A DNA stretch of 7,776 nt, taken from positions 1 to 7,776 of the forward strand of contig JAHECE010000127.1 of assembly GCA_024641895.1 (NCBI GenBank). The letters are read 5' to 3'. The DNA comes from Actinomycetales bacterium. Lineage in GTDB: Bacteria > Actinomycetota > Actinomycetes > Actinomycetales > JAHECE01. This document shows, in pieces, positions 1 through 6,030 of this stretch. Within the stretch, counting starts at the first letter, position 1, and each line of letters begins with the position of its first letter. The position numbers were made by a program, and so were the translations under genes. Below the pieces are notes generated by a model, which saw nothing but the letters and a program-made list of their open reading frames with translations, ran no database searches and was not told the DNA's origin.

Positions 1-33
1 AACCTCCCCACCCGCGGCACACCTGGAGGCGAC

Positions 34-1746
34 ATGGCCGGCCTGACCGACCTGGAGAACGCGCCCGGCGCGGCGACGGCCGACGTCGACGCGCCGCCTC
101 GCGCCCGGGCGGCCAGCTCGTCACCCGAGGGTCGCGGCACGCAGGCCCCGCCTGCAGGCCGGCGGCGGTGGCGTCGCGGTCGCACCGCTCAGCCGGAGCG
201 GCAGCCCGCGTCGTCGGCGGCCGCGATCGAGATCGACATCGACCCCGCCGACCCGGTCCTCAGCTTCCTGAAGACCGCACCCGGTGCTCTCGACGTCCAC
301 GCTCTGCCCGCCTACTCCCCGGCGGTGCGCCGCATGAAGGAGCAGGGCGTCGCCGTCGTCGTGCCCCTGGTCACCTCCGGCGAGCTCGTCGGCCTGCTCG
401 CTCTCGGCGCCCGGCTCTCGGAGCGTGGGTACTCCCGGGACGACCGTCGCCTGCTGGACAACCTCGCCAGGTACGCGGCACCCGCCCTGCGCCTGGGACA
501 GCTGGTGCGGCAGCAAGAGGTCGAGGCCCGAAACCTTCAGCGCATCGAGCAGGAGCTGCAGGTCGCCCAGCTCATCCAGCAGCAGTTCCTGCCGAACGAG
601 CTGCCGGAGCTGCGCGGCTGGCACGTCGCCGCGTTCTACCGCCCGGCCCGGACGGTCGGCGGCGACTTCTACGACCTCATCGAGCTTGACGACGGTCGCT
701 TCATGGTCGTGGCCGGCGACGTCACCGACAAGGGCGTCCCGGCGGCGCTGGTGATGGCCAGCACCCACGCGCTCCTGAGGTCCACGGCCGCCACGGGCGG
801 TTCGCCGGGCGAGGTCCTCTCCCGGGTGAACGACCTGCTGTACCCGCAGATACCGATGAACATGTTCGTCACGTGCCTCGTGCTCGTCGTGGACCCGGTG
901 ACCGGACGGGTCGAGTTCGCCAACGCCGGCCACAACCTCCCCTACCTGCGGCGCGGTGACGTCGTGCTCGAGCTGAAGGCGCGCGGGATGCCGCTCGGGC
1001 TCATGCCCGGCAGCAGGTACGAGGAGCACGAGACGGTCATCGAGGCCGGCGACGTGCTGCTCCTGTACAGCGACGGGATCACGGAGCAGCACGACGCCGC
1101 GGGCCAGATGTTCGGGTTTGAGCGCACGCAGGCGCTCGTCGCCGCGGCGACGTCGGGCGACGACCTCGTCGACCGCTGCGTCACCGGCCTCGCCGCCTTC
1201 GCCGGGTCGGTCGAGCAGGAGGACGACGTCACTCTCGTCGCCCTCCAGCGCGGGCGCAGCGACGGCTACCGGGAGCTCGCCTCGTTCTCGGTGCCGAGCG
1301 TCGCCGGCAACGAACGGCTCGTGATGGACCGCGTGGCGGCTGCCGTCGGGCATGAGCTCCCGCCGGAGCGTCTCGACGCCCTGAGCACGGCCGTCTCGGA
1401 GACCGCGATGAACGCCATCGAGCACGGCAACCGCGAGCAGGCGGACCTGCCGGTCGACGTCGTCGTGCGGCGGGTCCCCGACGCGGTCACCGTCGAGGTG
1501 ACGGACTTCGGGCGAGGCAGGGCCGACGTGGACCGGGAGACCCCGGACCTCGACCTCAAGCTCGCCGGCCTCCAGTCGGCCCGCGGCTGGGGCCTGTTCC
1601 TCATCGAGAAGCTGGTGGACCGGGTGGAGGAGCGAACCGACGGCGACCGGCACGTGGTCCGGCTCGTCATGCACACCCGCGACGTCGACAAGGCCACCGC
1701 CGACCCGTCCACCGACGGACCCGCCCCCGAAGGAGCGCAGCCATGA
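34..1746 (+). CDS. GAF-like/PP2C (SpoIIE/RsbU-type) phosphatase fused to RsbW-type serine kinase domain
   Basis: This is a 570-residue cytosolic regulator with two opposing activities expected on STAS anti-sigma-antagonist proteins. Residues 1-65 are Ala/Pro/Arg-rich and probably disordered. Residues 72-160 resemble the C-terminal half of a GAF sensor domain (VVVPLVTSGELVGLLALG at 107-124). A helical linker at 160-190 leads to the PP2C domain at about 195-405, with its metal-binding motifs VGGDFYD (208-214), GDVTDKG (228-234), NAGHN (297-301), YSDGITE (345-351) and QEDDVT (395-400). The HATPase domain at about 415-548 has the N-box SETAMNAIEHGN (455-466), G1 box DFGRG (491-495) and G2 box RGWGLFLIE (517-525). 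Known family logic: PP2C dephosphorylates a STAS serine and the RsbW-like domain phosphorylates it. The start has GGAGG at 25-29, 4 bases before ATG. The frame is open back to base 1, so a longer N-terminus with a complete GAF domain cannot be excluded. The stop overlaps the next start (ATGA). Confidence 0.93.
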   Translation: MAGLTDLENAPGAATADVDAPPRARAASSSPEGRGTQAPPAGRRRWRRGRTAQPERQPASSAAAIEIDIDPADPVLSFLKTAPGALDVHALPAYSPAVRRMKEQGVAVVVPLVTSGELVGLLALGARLSERGYSRDDRRLLDNLARYAAPALRLGQLVRQQEVEARNLQRIEQELQVAQLIQQQFLPNELPELRGWHVAAFYRPARTVGGDFYDLIELDDGRFMVVAGDVTDKGVPAALVMASTHALLRSTAATGGSPGEVLSRVNDLLYPQIPMNMFVTCLVLVVDPVTGRVEFANAGHNLPYLRRGDVVLELKARGMPLGLMPGSRYEEHETVIEAGDVLLLYSDGITEQHDAAGQMFGFERTQALVAAATSGDDLVDRCVTGLAAFAGSVEQEDDVTLVALQRGRSDGYRELASFSVPSVAGNERLVMDRVAAAVGHELPPERLDALSTAVSETAMNAIEHGNREQADLPVDVVVRRVPDAVTVEVTDFGRGRADVDRETPDLDLKLAGLQSARGWGLFLIEKLVDRVEERTDGDRHVVRLVMHTRDVDKATADPSTDGPAPEGAQP

Positions 1747-2060
1747 CCCTCGTCCACGAGGTGCGCCAGGACAACGGCACCGCGACAGTCCGGCTCGAGG
1801 GCCGGATCGACCGCGAGGCCCTGAGCACGCTCGACGCCGCCTACGCCGCCGCCGCGGCGGGTGCCCCGAGCGTGCTGGTCCTCGACTTCACGGCCGTCGA
1901 CTACATCAACTCCACCGGCATCGCCCTCATCGTGGGGCTGCTCGGCAAGGCGCGCTCGCAGGGCCGGAGCATGCGAGCGCTCGGGCTGAGCGAGCACTAC
2001 CGGCACATCTTCGAGATCACCCGGCTCTCCGACTTCATCGAGATCGTCCCCACCCCCTGA
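1743..2060 (+). CDS. STAS-domain anti-sigma factor antagonist (first copy)
   Basis: This 105-residue protein is a single STAS domain, the usual length of SpoIIAA/RsbV-type antagonists. In such proteins an unphosphorylated serine or threonine lets the antagonist bind the kinase/anti-sigma factor and free its target. Visible elements are the alternating strand VLVLDFTAVDYI (44-55) followed by NSTGIALIV (56-64), so Ser57 (or Thr58) is the likely phosphorylation site. The loop reads NSTG rather than the classical DSSG. The C-terminal helix contains GLSEHYRHIFEITRL (81-95), nearly repeated in the second STAS gene. The start codon overlaps the upstream stop by 4 bases and is preceded by GAAGGAG at 1729-1735, 7 bases away. 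The pair is therefore very probably translationally coupled, and the upstream phosphatase/kinase is the obvious partner. The target released by the switch is not encoded here. Confidence 0.92.
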   Translation: MTLVHEVRQDNGTATVRLEGRIDREALSTLDAAYAAAAAGAPSVLVLDFTAVDYINSTGIALIVGLLGKARSQGRSMRALGLSEHYRHIFEITRLSDFIEIVPTP

Positions 2061-2068
2061 GAACCCAC

Positions 2069-2090
2069 CCGGGCGTCCGAGGGTGCCCGG
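2069..2090 (+). other. Possible hairpin in the gap between the two STAS genes
   Basis: The 52-base gap holds an inverted repeat: CCGGGC at 2069-2074 can pair with GCCCGG at 2085-2090 around a 10-base loop. An alternative pairing, CACCC 2066-2070 with GGGTG 2081-2085, would be mutually exclusive with it. No U-run follows, so an intrinsic terminator is unlikely. An mRNA processing or stability element that uncouples expression of the two antagonists is possible. In DNA this GC-rich a 6-bp stem can arise by chance. Confidence 0.25.
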
Positions 2091-2096
2091 CCCAAT

Positions 2097-2108
2097 AAAG
2101 AGGAGGAG
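2097..2108 (+). promoter_or_regulatory. Very strong Shine-Dalgarno sequence deciding the GTG start of the second STAS gene
   Basis: The A/G run AAAGAGGAGGAG contains AGGAGG 6 bases before GTG 2113, an almost ideal match to the 16S rRNA tail. It fixes the start at GTG 2113. An upstream in-frame GTG at 2083 would place this site inside the coding sequence. The site is stronger than that of any other gene in the window except perhaps the one at 3338-3347, suggesting the second antagonist is made in excess over the kinase. Confidence 0.75.
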
Positions 2109-2112
2109 CCTC

Positions 2113-2463
2113 GTGGCAGTCCCGAAGCTCACCGTGAACGTCCGGACCGCGGCCCCCGGGGCGGCGGTGATCGAGATCCACGGCGAGGTCACCGCCGCCA
2201 GCGAGAACGCGCTGATGAGCGCGCACGAGCAGGCGACCGACTCCGGCGCCAGGCTCGTCGTGCTCGACTTCAGCGGGCTCGAGTACATGAACAGTGGCGG
2301 CATCGGGATGCTCGTCACCCTCCTGGTCAGGGCCCAGCGCCGCCAGCAGCGGCTCGCCGCGATCGGCCTGTCCGACCACTACCGCCAGATCTTCGAGCTG
2401 ACGCGGCTCGACGAGGCCATCGCGCTGCACGCCGACGAGGCCAGCGCCCTCACGGCCGCCTAG
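2113..2463 (+). CDS. STAS-domain anti-sigma factor antagonist (second copy)
   Basis: From GTG 2113 this encodes 116 residues forming one STAS domain. The core strand LVVLDFSGLEYM (48-59) leads into NSGGIGMLV (60-68), so Ser61 is the probable phospho-acceptor; the next two residues are glycines, unlike the classical DSSG. The C-terminal helix GLSDHYRQIFELTRL (85-99) matches the first STAS protein at 12 of 15 positions, pointing to an old duplication or at least a shared binding surface. The N-terminal parts are more diverged, so the two probably differ in partner or kinetics. It lies 52 bases after the first copy, in the same direction. Role inferred from the family: substrate of the fused phosphatase/kinase encoded upstream, acting in the cytosol. 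Confidence 0.92.
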   Translation: MAVPKLTVNVRTAAPGAAVIEIHGEVTAASENALMSAHEQATDSGARLVVLDFSGLEYMNSGGIGMLVTLLVRAQRRQQRLAAIGLSDHYRQIFELTRLDEAIALHADEASALTAA

Positions 2464-2489
2464 CCCGAGCACGAGAGGTGAGATCAGCG

Positions 2490-3287
2490 ATGTCAGACGA
2501 GACGAGCGCCGAGCGGGTCGTGGAGGCGGGCCAGGCAGCGCCGGCCACGCAGGTGGACGAGGCGGCGGCGAGCATCACGCCGCGGGACGCGGGGAACTGG
2601 GCGGCCAAGGTCGACCGGCTCAGCGTGGCCGACGAGGTGAGCGGCTTCGGGTACAACGTCGCAGGTCGCCGGGTGGCGGGGCCGCACCAGGGTTTCGGCC
2701 GGCTGTGGCAGCGGACCTACTCGGTGGACCTGGGCAGCGCCGTCGGCCCCCAGGAGCTGGTGGCGGACTGGCGGGCGCACTTCGGCGACTTCTGGCCCAA
2801 GGGCGGGGTCTTCCACGGCGCGCTCACCGGCATCGAGCCGGGTGCGGTCGCCCCGCTCGAGGTGGGTGGGGGGCGCGGCCCCAAGCTCGCGACGGGCGTG
2901 CTCGTGCTCTACGCCGACGACGAGTCGTTCACGTTCATGACGCCCGAGGGGCACATGTTCGCCTCGATGATCACGTTCTCCGGCGAGGAGGCGGACGGCG
3001 CGACCACCGCCCGCATCAGGATCCTGCTGCGCACCTCGGACCCCCTGTTCGAGCTGGGCTGGCCGATCATGAAGCGTGCCGAGGACACCTTCTGGTCCGG
3101 CACGCTGCGCAACCTCGCTGCGAGCCACGGCGTCGACGATGTCCACGTGCAGGAGGAGAGCGAGTGCTTGGACCGGCAGCGGCTCTGGAAGAACTGGCGC
3201 AACGTCTGGCACAACGCGGGCATCCGCTCCGCGTGGCACATCGTGACCGCGCCGTTCCGGTCGCAGAAGTCCGCCACCGGGGCGTGA
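2490..3287 (+). CDS. Uncharacterised protein, possibly DUF1990/SRPBCC-like, linked to the partner-switching genes
   Basis: I do not recognise a characterised function. From ATG 2490 the protein has 265 residues, with no signal peptide or membrane segment. Residues 1-38 are acidic, Ala-rich and probably flexible. The body has a conserved-looking GFGYNVAGRRVAGPHQGFG (52-70), GDFWPKGGVFHGALTGIEPG (99-118), a strand pair TGVLVLYADDESFTFMTPEG (135-154) and an aromatic/basic tail rich in Trp (W233, W236, W240, W249). The DESFTFMTPEGH stretch and the alternation of strands recall DUF1990/SRPBCC ligand-binding folds, but this is only a resemblance seen by eye. ATG 2490 is chosen because AGAGGTGAG at 2474-2482 lies 7 bases upstream; an in-frame GTG at 2478 sits within that site. 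It starts 26 bases after the second STAS gene and is very likely in the same operon. It could be a ligand sensor, an effector of the switch or merely a co-regulated product. Confidence 0.85.
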   Translation: MSDETSAERVVEAGQAAPATQVDEAAASITPRDAGNWAAKVDRLSVADEVSGFGYNVAGRRVAGPHQGFGRLWQRTYSVDLGSAVGPQELVADWRAHFGDFWPKGGVFHGALTGIEPGAVAPLEVGGGRGPKLATGVLVLYADDESFTFMTPEGHMFASMITFSGEEADGATTARIRILLRTSDPLFELGWPIMKRAEDTFWSGTLRNLAASHGVDDVHVQEESECLDRQRLWKNWRNVWHNAGIRSAWHIVTAPFRSQKSATGA

Positions 3288-3337
3288 CGACGCCGATGGT
3301 GCTGGGCGAGGAGACGTCGCGCGGGTTCATACCCACG

Positions 3338-3347
3338 GGAGGGGAGG
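3338..3347 (+). promoter_or_regulatory. Strong Shine-Dalgarno sequence for the sensor-like membrane protein
   Basis: GGAGGGGAGG lies 4 bases before ATG 3352 and supports that start. The 64-base gap before the gene shows no convincing -10/-35 pair and no terminator hairpin, so the gene may simply continue the upstream transcript. Confidence 0.55.
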
Positions 3348-3351
3348 CGGC

Positions 3352-4482
3352 ATGAGGCGCGCGGCGCACCTGGTCGGACTGGCGGAAGTGGCGTGCCTGG
3401 TCGGCTTCCTGGCAGGTGCCCCGACGGGGGCCGACGTCTTCTTCGCCGTCTTCCTGGCCGTCACCCTCGGGGTCGGCTGGGTGCTGGCTTCCCGCCTGCC
3501 GCGTCACCCGATGGGGTGGCTGCTCCTGACGATCGCCGGGTTCTTCCTGCTCGGGTGGCCGACGTACACGCTCGGGACCGCGCTCCTCGACTCCCATCCC
3601 GGTGTGGCCGCCTGGCTGCTCTGGTACGGCCGGGAGGACGACCAGGCGTGGATCTGGCTGCCGCCGGTCGGGCTCCTGTTCACCCAGGTCCTGCTCCGGT
3701 TCCCGGACGGACGGCTCCCGTCGCCGGGGTGGCGATGGTTCTCCCGGGCGTCGGCGGTGATCCTTGGTCTCATCGTCGCGTTCGCCATGACGGCCGGGGG
3801 CGACGTCGCCCCGGGGCTGGCCAACCCGACCGGGATCCCGTGGATGGCGCAGCAGGAGTGGCTGGTGCCCGTGCTCGGCCTTCCGCTCCTGATGTCGTTC
3901 GCGGGGAGCGCCGTGTCCGTGATCGTGCGCTACCGGCGGGCGGGCGCCGTCGAGCGCACGCAGATCCGGTGGTTCGCCTGGGCGGCAGGGTTTGCGGTCG
4001 GCCTCTACCTGGTCTCCATCGTCCTCTCCAACGACGCTCTGAACACGTGGGTGGGCCTCTCGTACGCGCTGATCCCGGCGTCGATCGGGGTCGCGGTGCT
4101 GCGGTACCGGCTGTATGCCATCGACCGGATCATCAGCCGGACGCTGGCGTACGCGGCGGTGACCGGCACGGTCCTGGCGACGTACGCGCTGGTGGTCACG
4201 TCGGTGACCAGGGCCCTGCCGGTGTCGTCCTCGTTGGCGGTCGCGGTGGCGACGCTCGCGGCGGCGGCGGTGTTCCGGCCCGTGCTGCGGCGTGTGCAGA
4301 CGGTGGTGGACCGGCGCTTCAACCGGGAGCACTACGACGCGGAGCGGATCGTGGACGCCTTCGGTGCGCGCCTGCGTTCCGACGTCGACCCGGACGCCGC
4401 TGCGGCCGACCTGCTGGCTGCGGTCGGTCGCACGCTCGAGCCGGGCGCGGTCGGTCTGTGGGTCCCGGGCAGGCCGAGATGA
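3352..4482 (+). CDS. Polytopic membrane protein resembling a histidine-kinase sensor module, without a kinase domain
   Basis: The protein has 376 residues. About nine hydrophobic stretches cover residues 6-310 (roughly 8-24, 28-47, 54-76, 98-116, 133-149, 170-193, 206-226, 231-250, 263-309). They are followed by a cytosolic tail of some 65 residues. Diagnostic segments are RYRLYAIDRIISRTLAY (251-267) and VLRRVQTVVDRRFNREHYDA (311-330). In my knowledge of the family these immediately precede the catalytic part of many actinobacterial and Chloroflexota sensor kinases, and also occur in stand-alone proteins ending in a V-x-L-W-[VL] motif, as here (VGLWV 367-371). No DHp histidine box, GAF or HATPase is present, so it cannot signal by autophosphorylation itself. 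It could sense a membrane signal for a separate partner. The start is set by GGAGGGGAGG at 3338-3347. Its stop overlaps the next small frame (ATGA at 4479-4482). Confidence 0.85.
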   Translation: MRRAAHLVGLAEVACLVGFLAGAPTGADVFFAVFLAVTLGVGWVLASRLPRHPMGWLLLTIAGFFLLGWPTYTLGTALLDSHPGVAAWLLWYGREDDQAWIWLPPVGLLFTQVLLRFPDGRLPSPGWRWFSRASAVILGLIVAFAMTAGGDVAPGLANPTGIPWMAQQEWLVPVLGLPLLMSFAGSAVSVIVRYRRAGAVERTQIRWFAWAAGFAVGLYLVSIVLSNDALNTWVGLSYALIPASIGVAVLRYRLYAIDRIISRTLAYAAVTGTVLATYALVVTSVTRALPVSSSLAVAVATLAAAAVFRPVLRRVQTVVDRRFNREHYDAERIVDAFGARLRSDVDPDAAAADLLAAVGRTLEPGAVGLWVPGRPR

Positions 4483-4589
4483 GCGTTCCCGGGAAAGAAG
4501 TGCCCACCCCCCGTCCTGTCGCGGACCTCGTGGTGGTGGTGCAACGGGCCGTCGCGCCCGGGAAGGTGGTCCTGTGGGTGCGGCGATGA
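4479..4589 (+). CDS. 36-residue mini-ORF, probable 3' remnant of a second sensor-like gene
   Basis: The frame opens with an ATG overlapping the previous stop (ATGA, 4479-4482) and ends with a TGA overlapping the next start (ATGA, 4586-4589). It fills the space between two genes exactly. Residues 15-34 (ADLVVVVQ, then RAVAPGKVVLWV) align without gaps to residues 352-371 of the preceding membrane protein (ADLLAAVG, then RTLEPGAVGLWV), with 11 of 20 residues identical by eye. The first 14 residues show no such match. The simplest reading is that a tandem paralogue of the membrane protein was deleted except for its last codons, and a fortuitous in-frame ATG now opens it. It may still be translated as a coupling bridge for the oxidoreductase. 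Alternatives are a functional micro-protein or an untranslated spacer. There is no own Shine-Dalgarno sequence of note. Confidence 0.45.
   Translation: MSVPGKEVPTPRPVADLVVVVQRAVAPGKVVLWVRR
4521..4580 (+). repeat. Diverged copy of the 3' end of the sensor-like gene (partner copy at 4405-4464)
   Basis: By hand count about 37 of 60 bases agree between 4405-4464 and 4521-4580, and most differences fall in third positions or conservative codons. Protein identity (11/20) with this pattern fits two old paralogous coding ends rather than a recent slippage duplication. The segments are in different reading frames relative to the window because of the -1 ATGA overlap. Confidence 0.5.
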
Positions 4590-6007
4590 CCGACGTGGAC
4601 GCCGTCGTCGTGGGCTCCGGGCCGAACGGCCTGGTCGCGGCGGTGACGCTGGCCGAGGCCGGCTGGCGGGTCCTGGTGCTGGAGGCTGCCGACCAGGTGG
4701 GCGGGGGCCTGCGCACCGAGGAGCTGACCCTGCCGGGCTTCCGGCACGACGTCTGCTCCTCCGTGCACCCCCTCGCGATCGCGTCCCCGGCGTTCCGCGC
4801 GCTGGGCCTCGAGCGGGACGGGCTGCGGCTCGCGCAGCCGGCGATCCCGCTCGGTCACCCGTTGGCACCCGGGCGGTCGGTGCTCCTGCACCGGGACGTC
4901 GCGGAGACCGCGGCGGGGCTGGGGCGCGATGGCCGTACCTGGGCCCGCGTCGTCGGCGGTCTCGGTCGGCGCTGGGAGAGGCTCGCCGACGGCGTCCTCG
5001 ACCCGCTGGCGCGGCCCCCTCGGGCGCCGCTGGAGACCCTCGCCTTCGGCGCCGCAGGCATCTGGCCGACGACGGCGGTCAACAGGTTCGCCTTCCGGGA
5101 CGAGCCGGCGCGCGCGCTGCTCGCCGGCCTGGCCGCCGACGCCACGCTGGACCTGGCGGAGCCGATGACCACCGGGATCGGGCTCCTGCTCGGCGCCCTC
5201 GGCCACGGCGTCGGCTGGCCCGTCGCGGTGGGCGGGTCGCAGGCGATCGCGGACGCCCTGGTGGCGCGGCTGCGCTCGCTCGGCGGGGAGGTCCGGACCG
5301 GGGAACGGGTGACCTCCGTGGACCGGCTCCCCTCGGCCAAGGCCGTCCTGCTCGACCTGACGCCCCGCCAGGTGCTGGCCGTGGCGGGCGAGCGGTTCCC
5401 GGACAGGTACCGACGCCGCCTCGAGCGGTGGCGCTACGGCGCGGGAGTGTTCAAGGTGGACTGGGCGCTCGACGGTCCCGTGCCGTGGGTCGATCCCGCG
5501 CTCGCGCGCGCCGGGACCGTCCACGTGGTGGGGACGGCGGCCGAGGCCGTGGCGGCCGAGCGCGCCGTGGCGCGGGGGCGGGTAGCGGCGCGGCCCTACG
5601 TGCTCGTGGTGCAGGCCGGCGTCGCGGACCCGAGCCGGGCCCCCGCGGGCAAGCACGCCCTCTGGGGTTACTGCCACGTGCCGCACGGCTCGACGACGGA
5701 CATGACCGGCGCCATCGAGGCGCAGGTGGAGCGGTTCGCCCCGGGCTTCCGGGACCGGGTGCTCGCTCGGCACGTCATGGGGCCGGCCGCGATGGAGGCC
5801 CACAACGCCAACGAGATCGGCGGTGACATCGCGGGCGGTTCCTCGGACTGGCGTCAGCTCGCGGCGCGGCCGGTGCTGTCGCTCACGCCGTGGGCGACGC
5901 CGGATCCGGCCCTGTTCCTCTGCTCCTCTTCCACCCTGCCCGGCGGGGGAGTGCACGGGATGTGCGGGCGCAGCGCGGCGCGGGTGGTGCTGCACCGGCT
6001 GGGGTGA
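4586..6007 (+). CDS. FAD-dependent oxidoreductase, PYROXD2/phytoene desaturase-like (COG1233 type)
   Basis: This 473-residue flavoprotein belongs to the amine oxidase/phytoene desaturase superfamily; substrate unknown. The N-terminal Rossmann FAD motif is VVVGSGPNGLVAA (7-19), with the ribose-binding acidic residue at Glu33 (LVLEA 30-34) and the following VGGGLRTEE (38-46). The C-terminal FAD-contact motif is LPGGGVHGMCGRSAA (451-465). The segment WGYCHVPHGSTTDM (360-373) and HNANEIGGDIAGG (406-418) resemble PYROXD2-type proteins more than true carotenoid desaturases, and no carotenoid genes are nearby. ATG 4586 overlaps the mini-ORF stop, and the Rossmann strand begins a few residues later as usual. 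An in-frame GTG at 4574 with GGAAGGTGG at 4561-4569 just upstream is a credible alternative giving four extra residues. It probably shares an mRNA with the membrane protein. Its stop faces the convergent hydrolase gene 23 bases away. Confidence 0.9.
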   Translation: MTDVDAVVVGSGPNGLVAAVTLAEAGWRVLVLEAADQVGGGLRTEELTLPGFRHDVCSSVHPLAIASPAFRALGLERDGLRLAQPAIPLGHPLAPGRSVLLHRDVAETAAGLGRDGRTWARVVGGLGRRWERLADGVLDPLARPPRAPLETLAFGAAGIWPTTAVNRFAFRDEPARALLAGLAADATLDLAEPMTTGIGLLLGALGHGVGWPVAVGGSQAIADALVARLRSLGGEVRTGERVTSVDRLPSAKAVLLDLTPRQVLAVAGERFPDRYRRRLERWRYGAGVFKVDWALDGPVPWVDPALARAGTVHVVGTAAEAVAAERAVARGRVAARPYVLVVQAGVADPSRAPAGKHALWGYCHVPHGSTTDMTGAIEAQVERFAPGFRDRVLARHVMGPAAMEAHNANEIGGDIAGGSSDWRQLAARPVLSLTPWATPDPALFLCSSSTLPGGGVHGMCGRSAARVVLHRLG

Positions 6008-6030
6008 CGGGCGGCGTCGTCGGTGCGCCC

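Noticed and set aside
121..1674. Long open frame on the - strand, about 517 codons
   Set aside because: It lies wholly antisense to the phosphatase/kinase, whose motifs are unmistakable. Its translation is low-complexity (His, Arg, Val, Asp, Gly) with no domain, as expected from GC-rich third positions.
4292..4585. N-terminal extension of the FAD oxidoreductase back to 4292
   Set aside because: The extra residues are an out-of-frame reading of the membrane-protein gene. The Rossmann strand starts right after ATG 4586, and the ATGA overlap supports that start.
3067..4716. Long open frame on the - strand, about 549 codons
   Set aside because: It is antisense to the membrane-protein gene and crosses several gene boundaries. 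Its Arg/Pro/His-rich translation has no recognisable domain.
4586..6007. Carotenoid biosynthesis gene (crtI)
   Set aside because: The fold family is shared, but the C-terminal signatures look like PYROXD2-type proteins and no phytoene synthase or other carotenoid gene is present.
6009..6030. Possible bidirectional terminator between the convergent genes
   Set aside because: Only GGGCG (6009-6013) and CGCCC (6026-6030) pair, leaving a 12-base loop and no T-run; this is expected by chance at this GC content.
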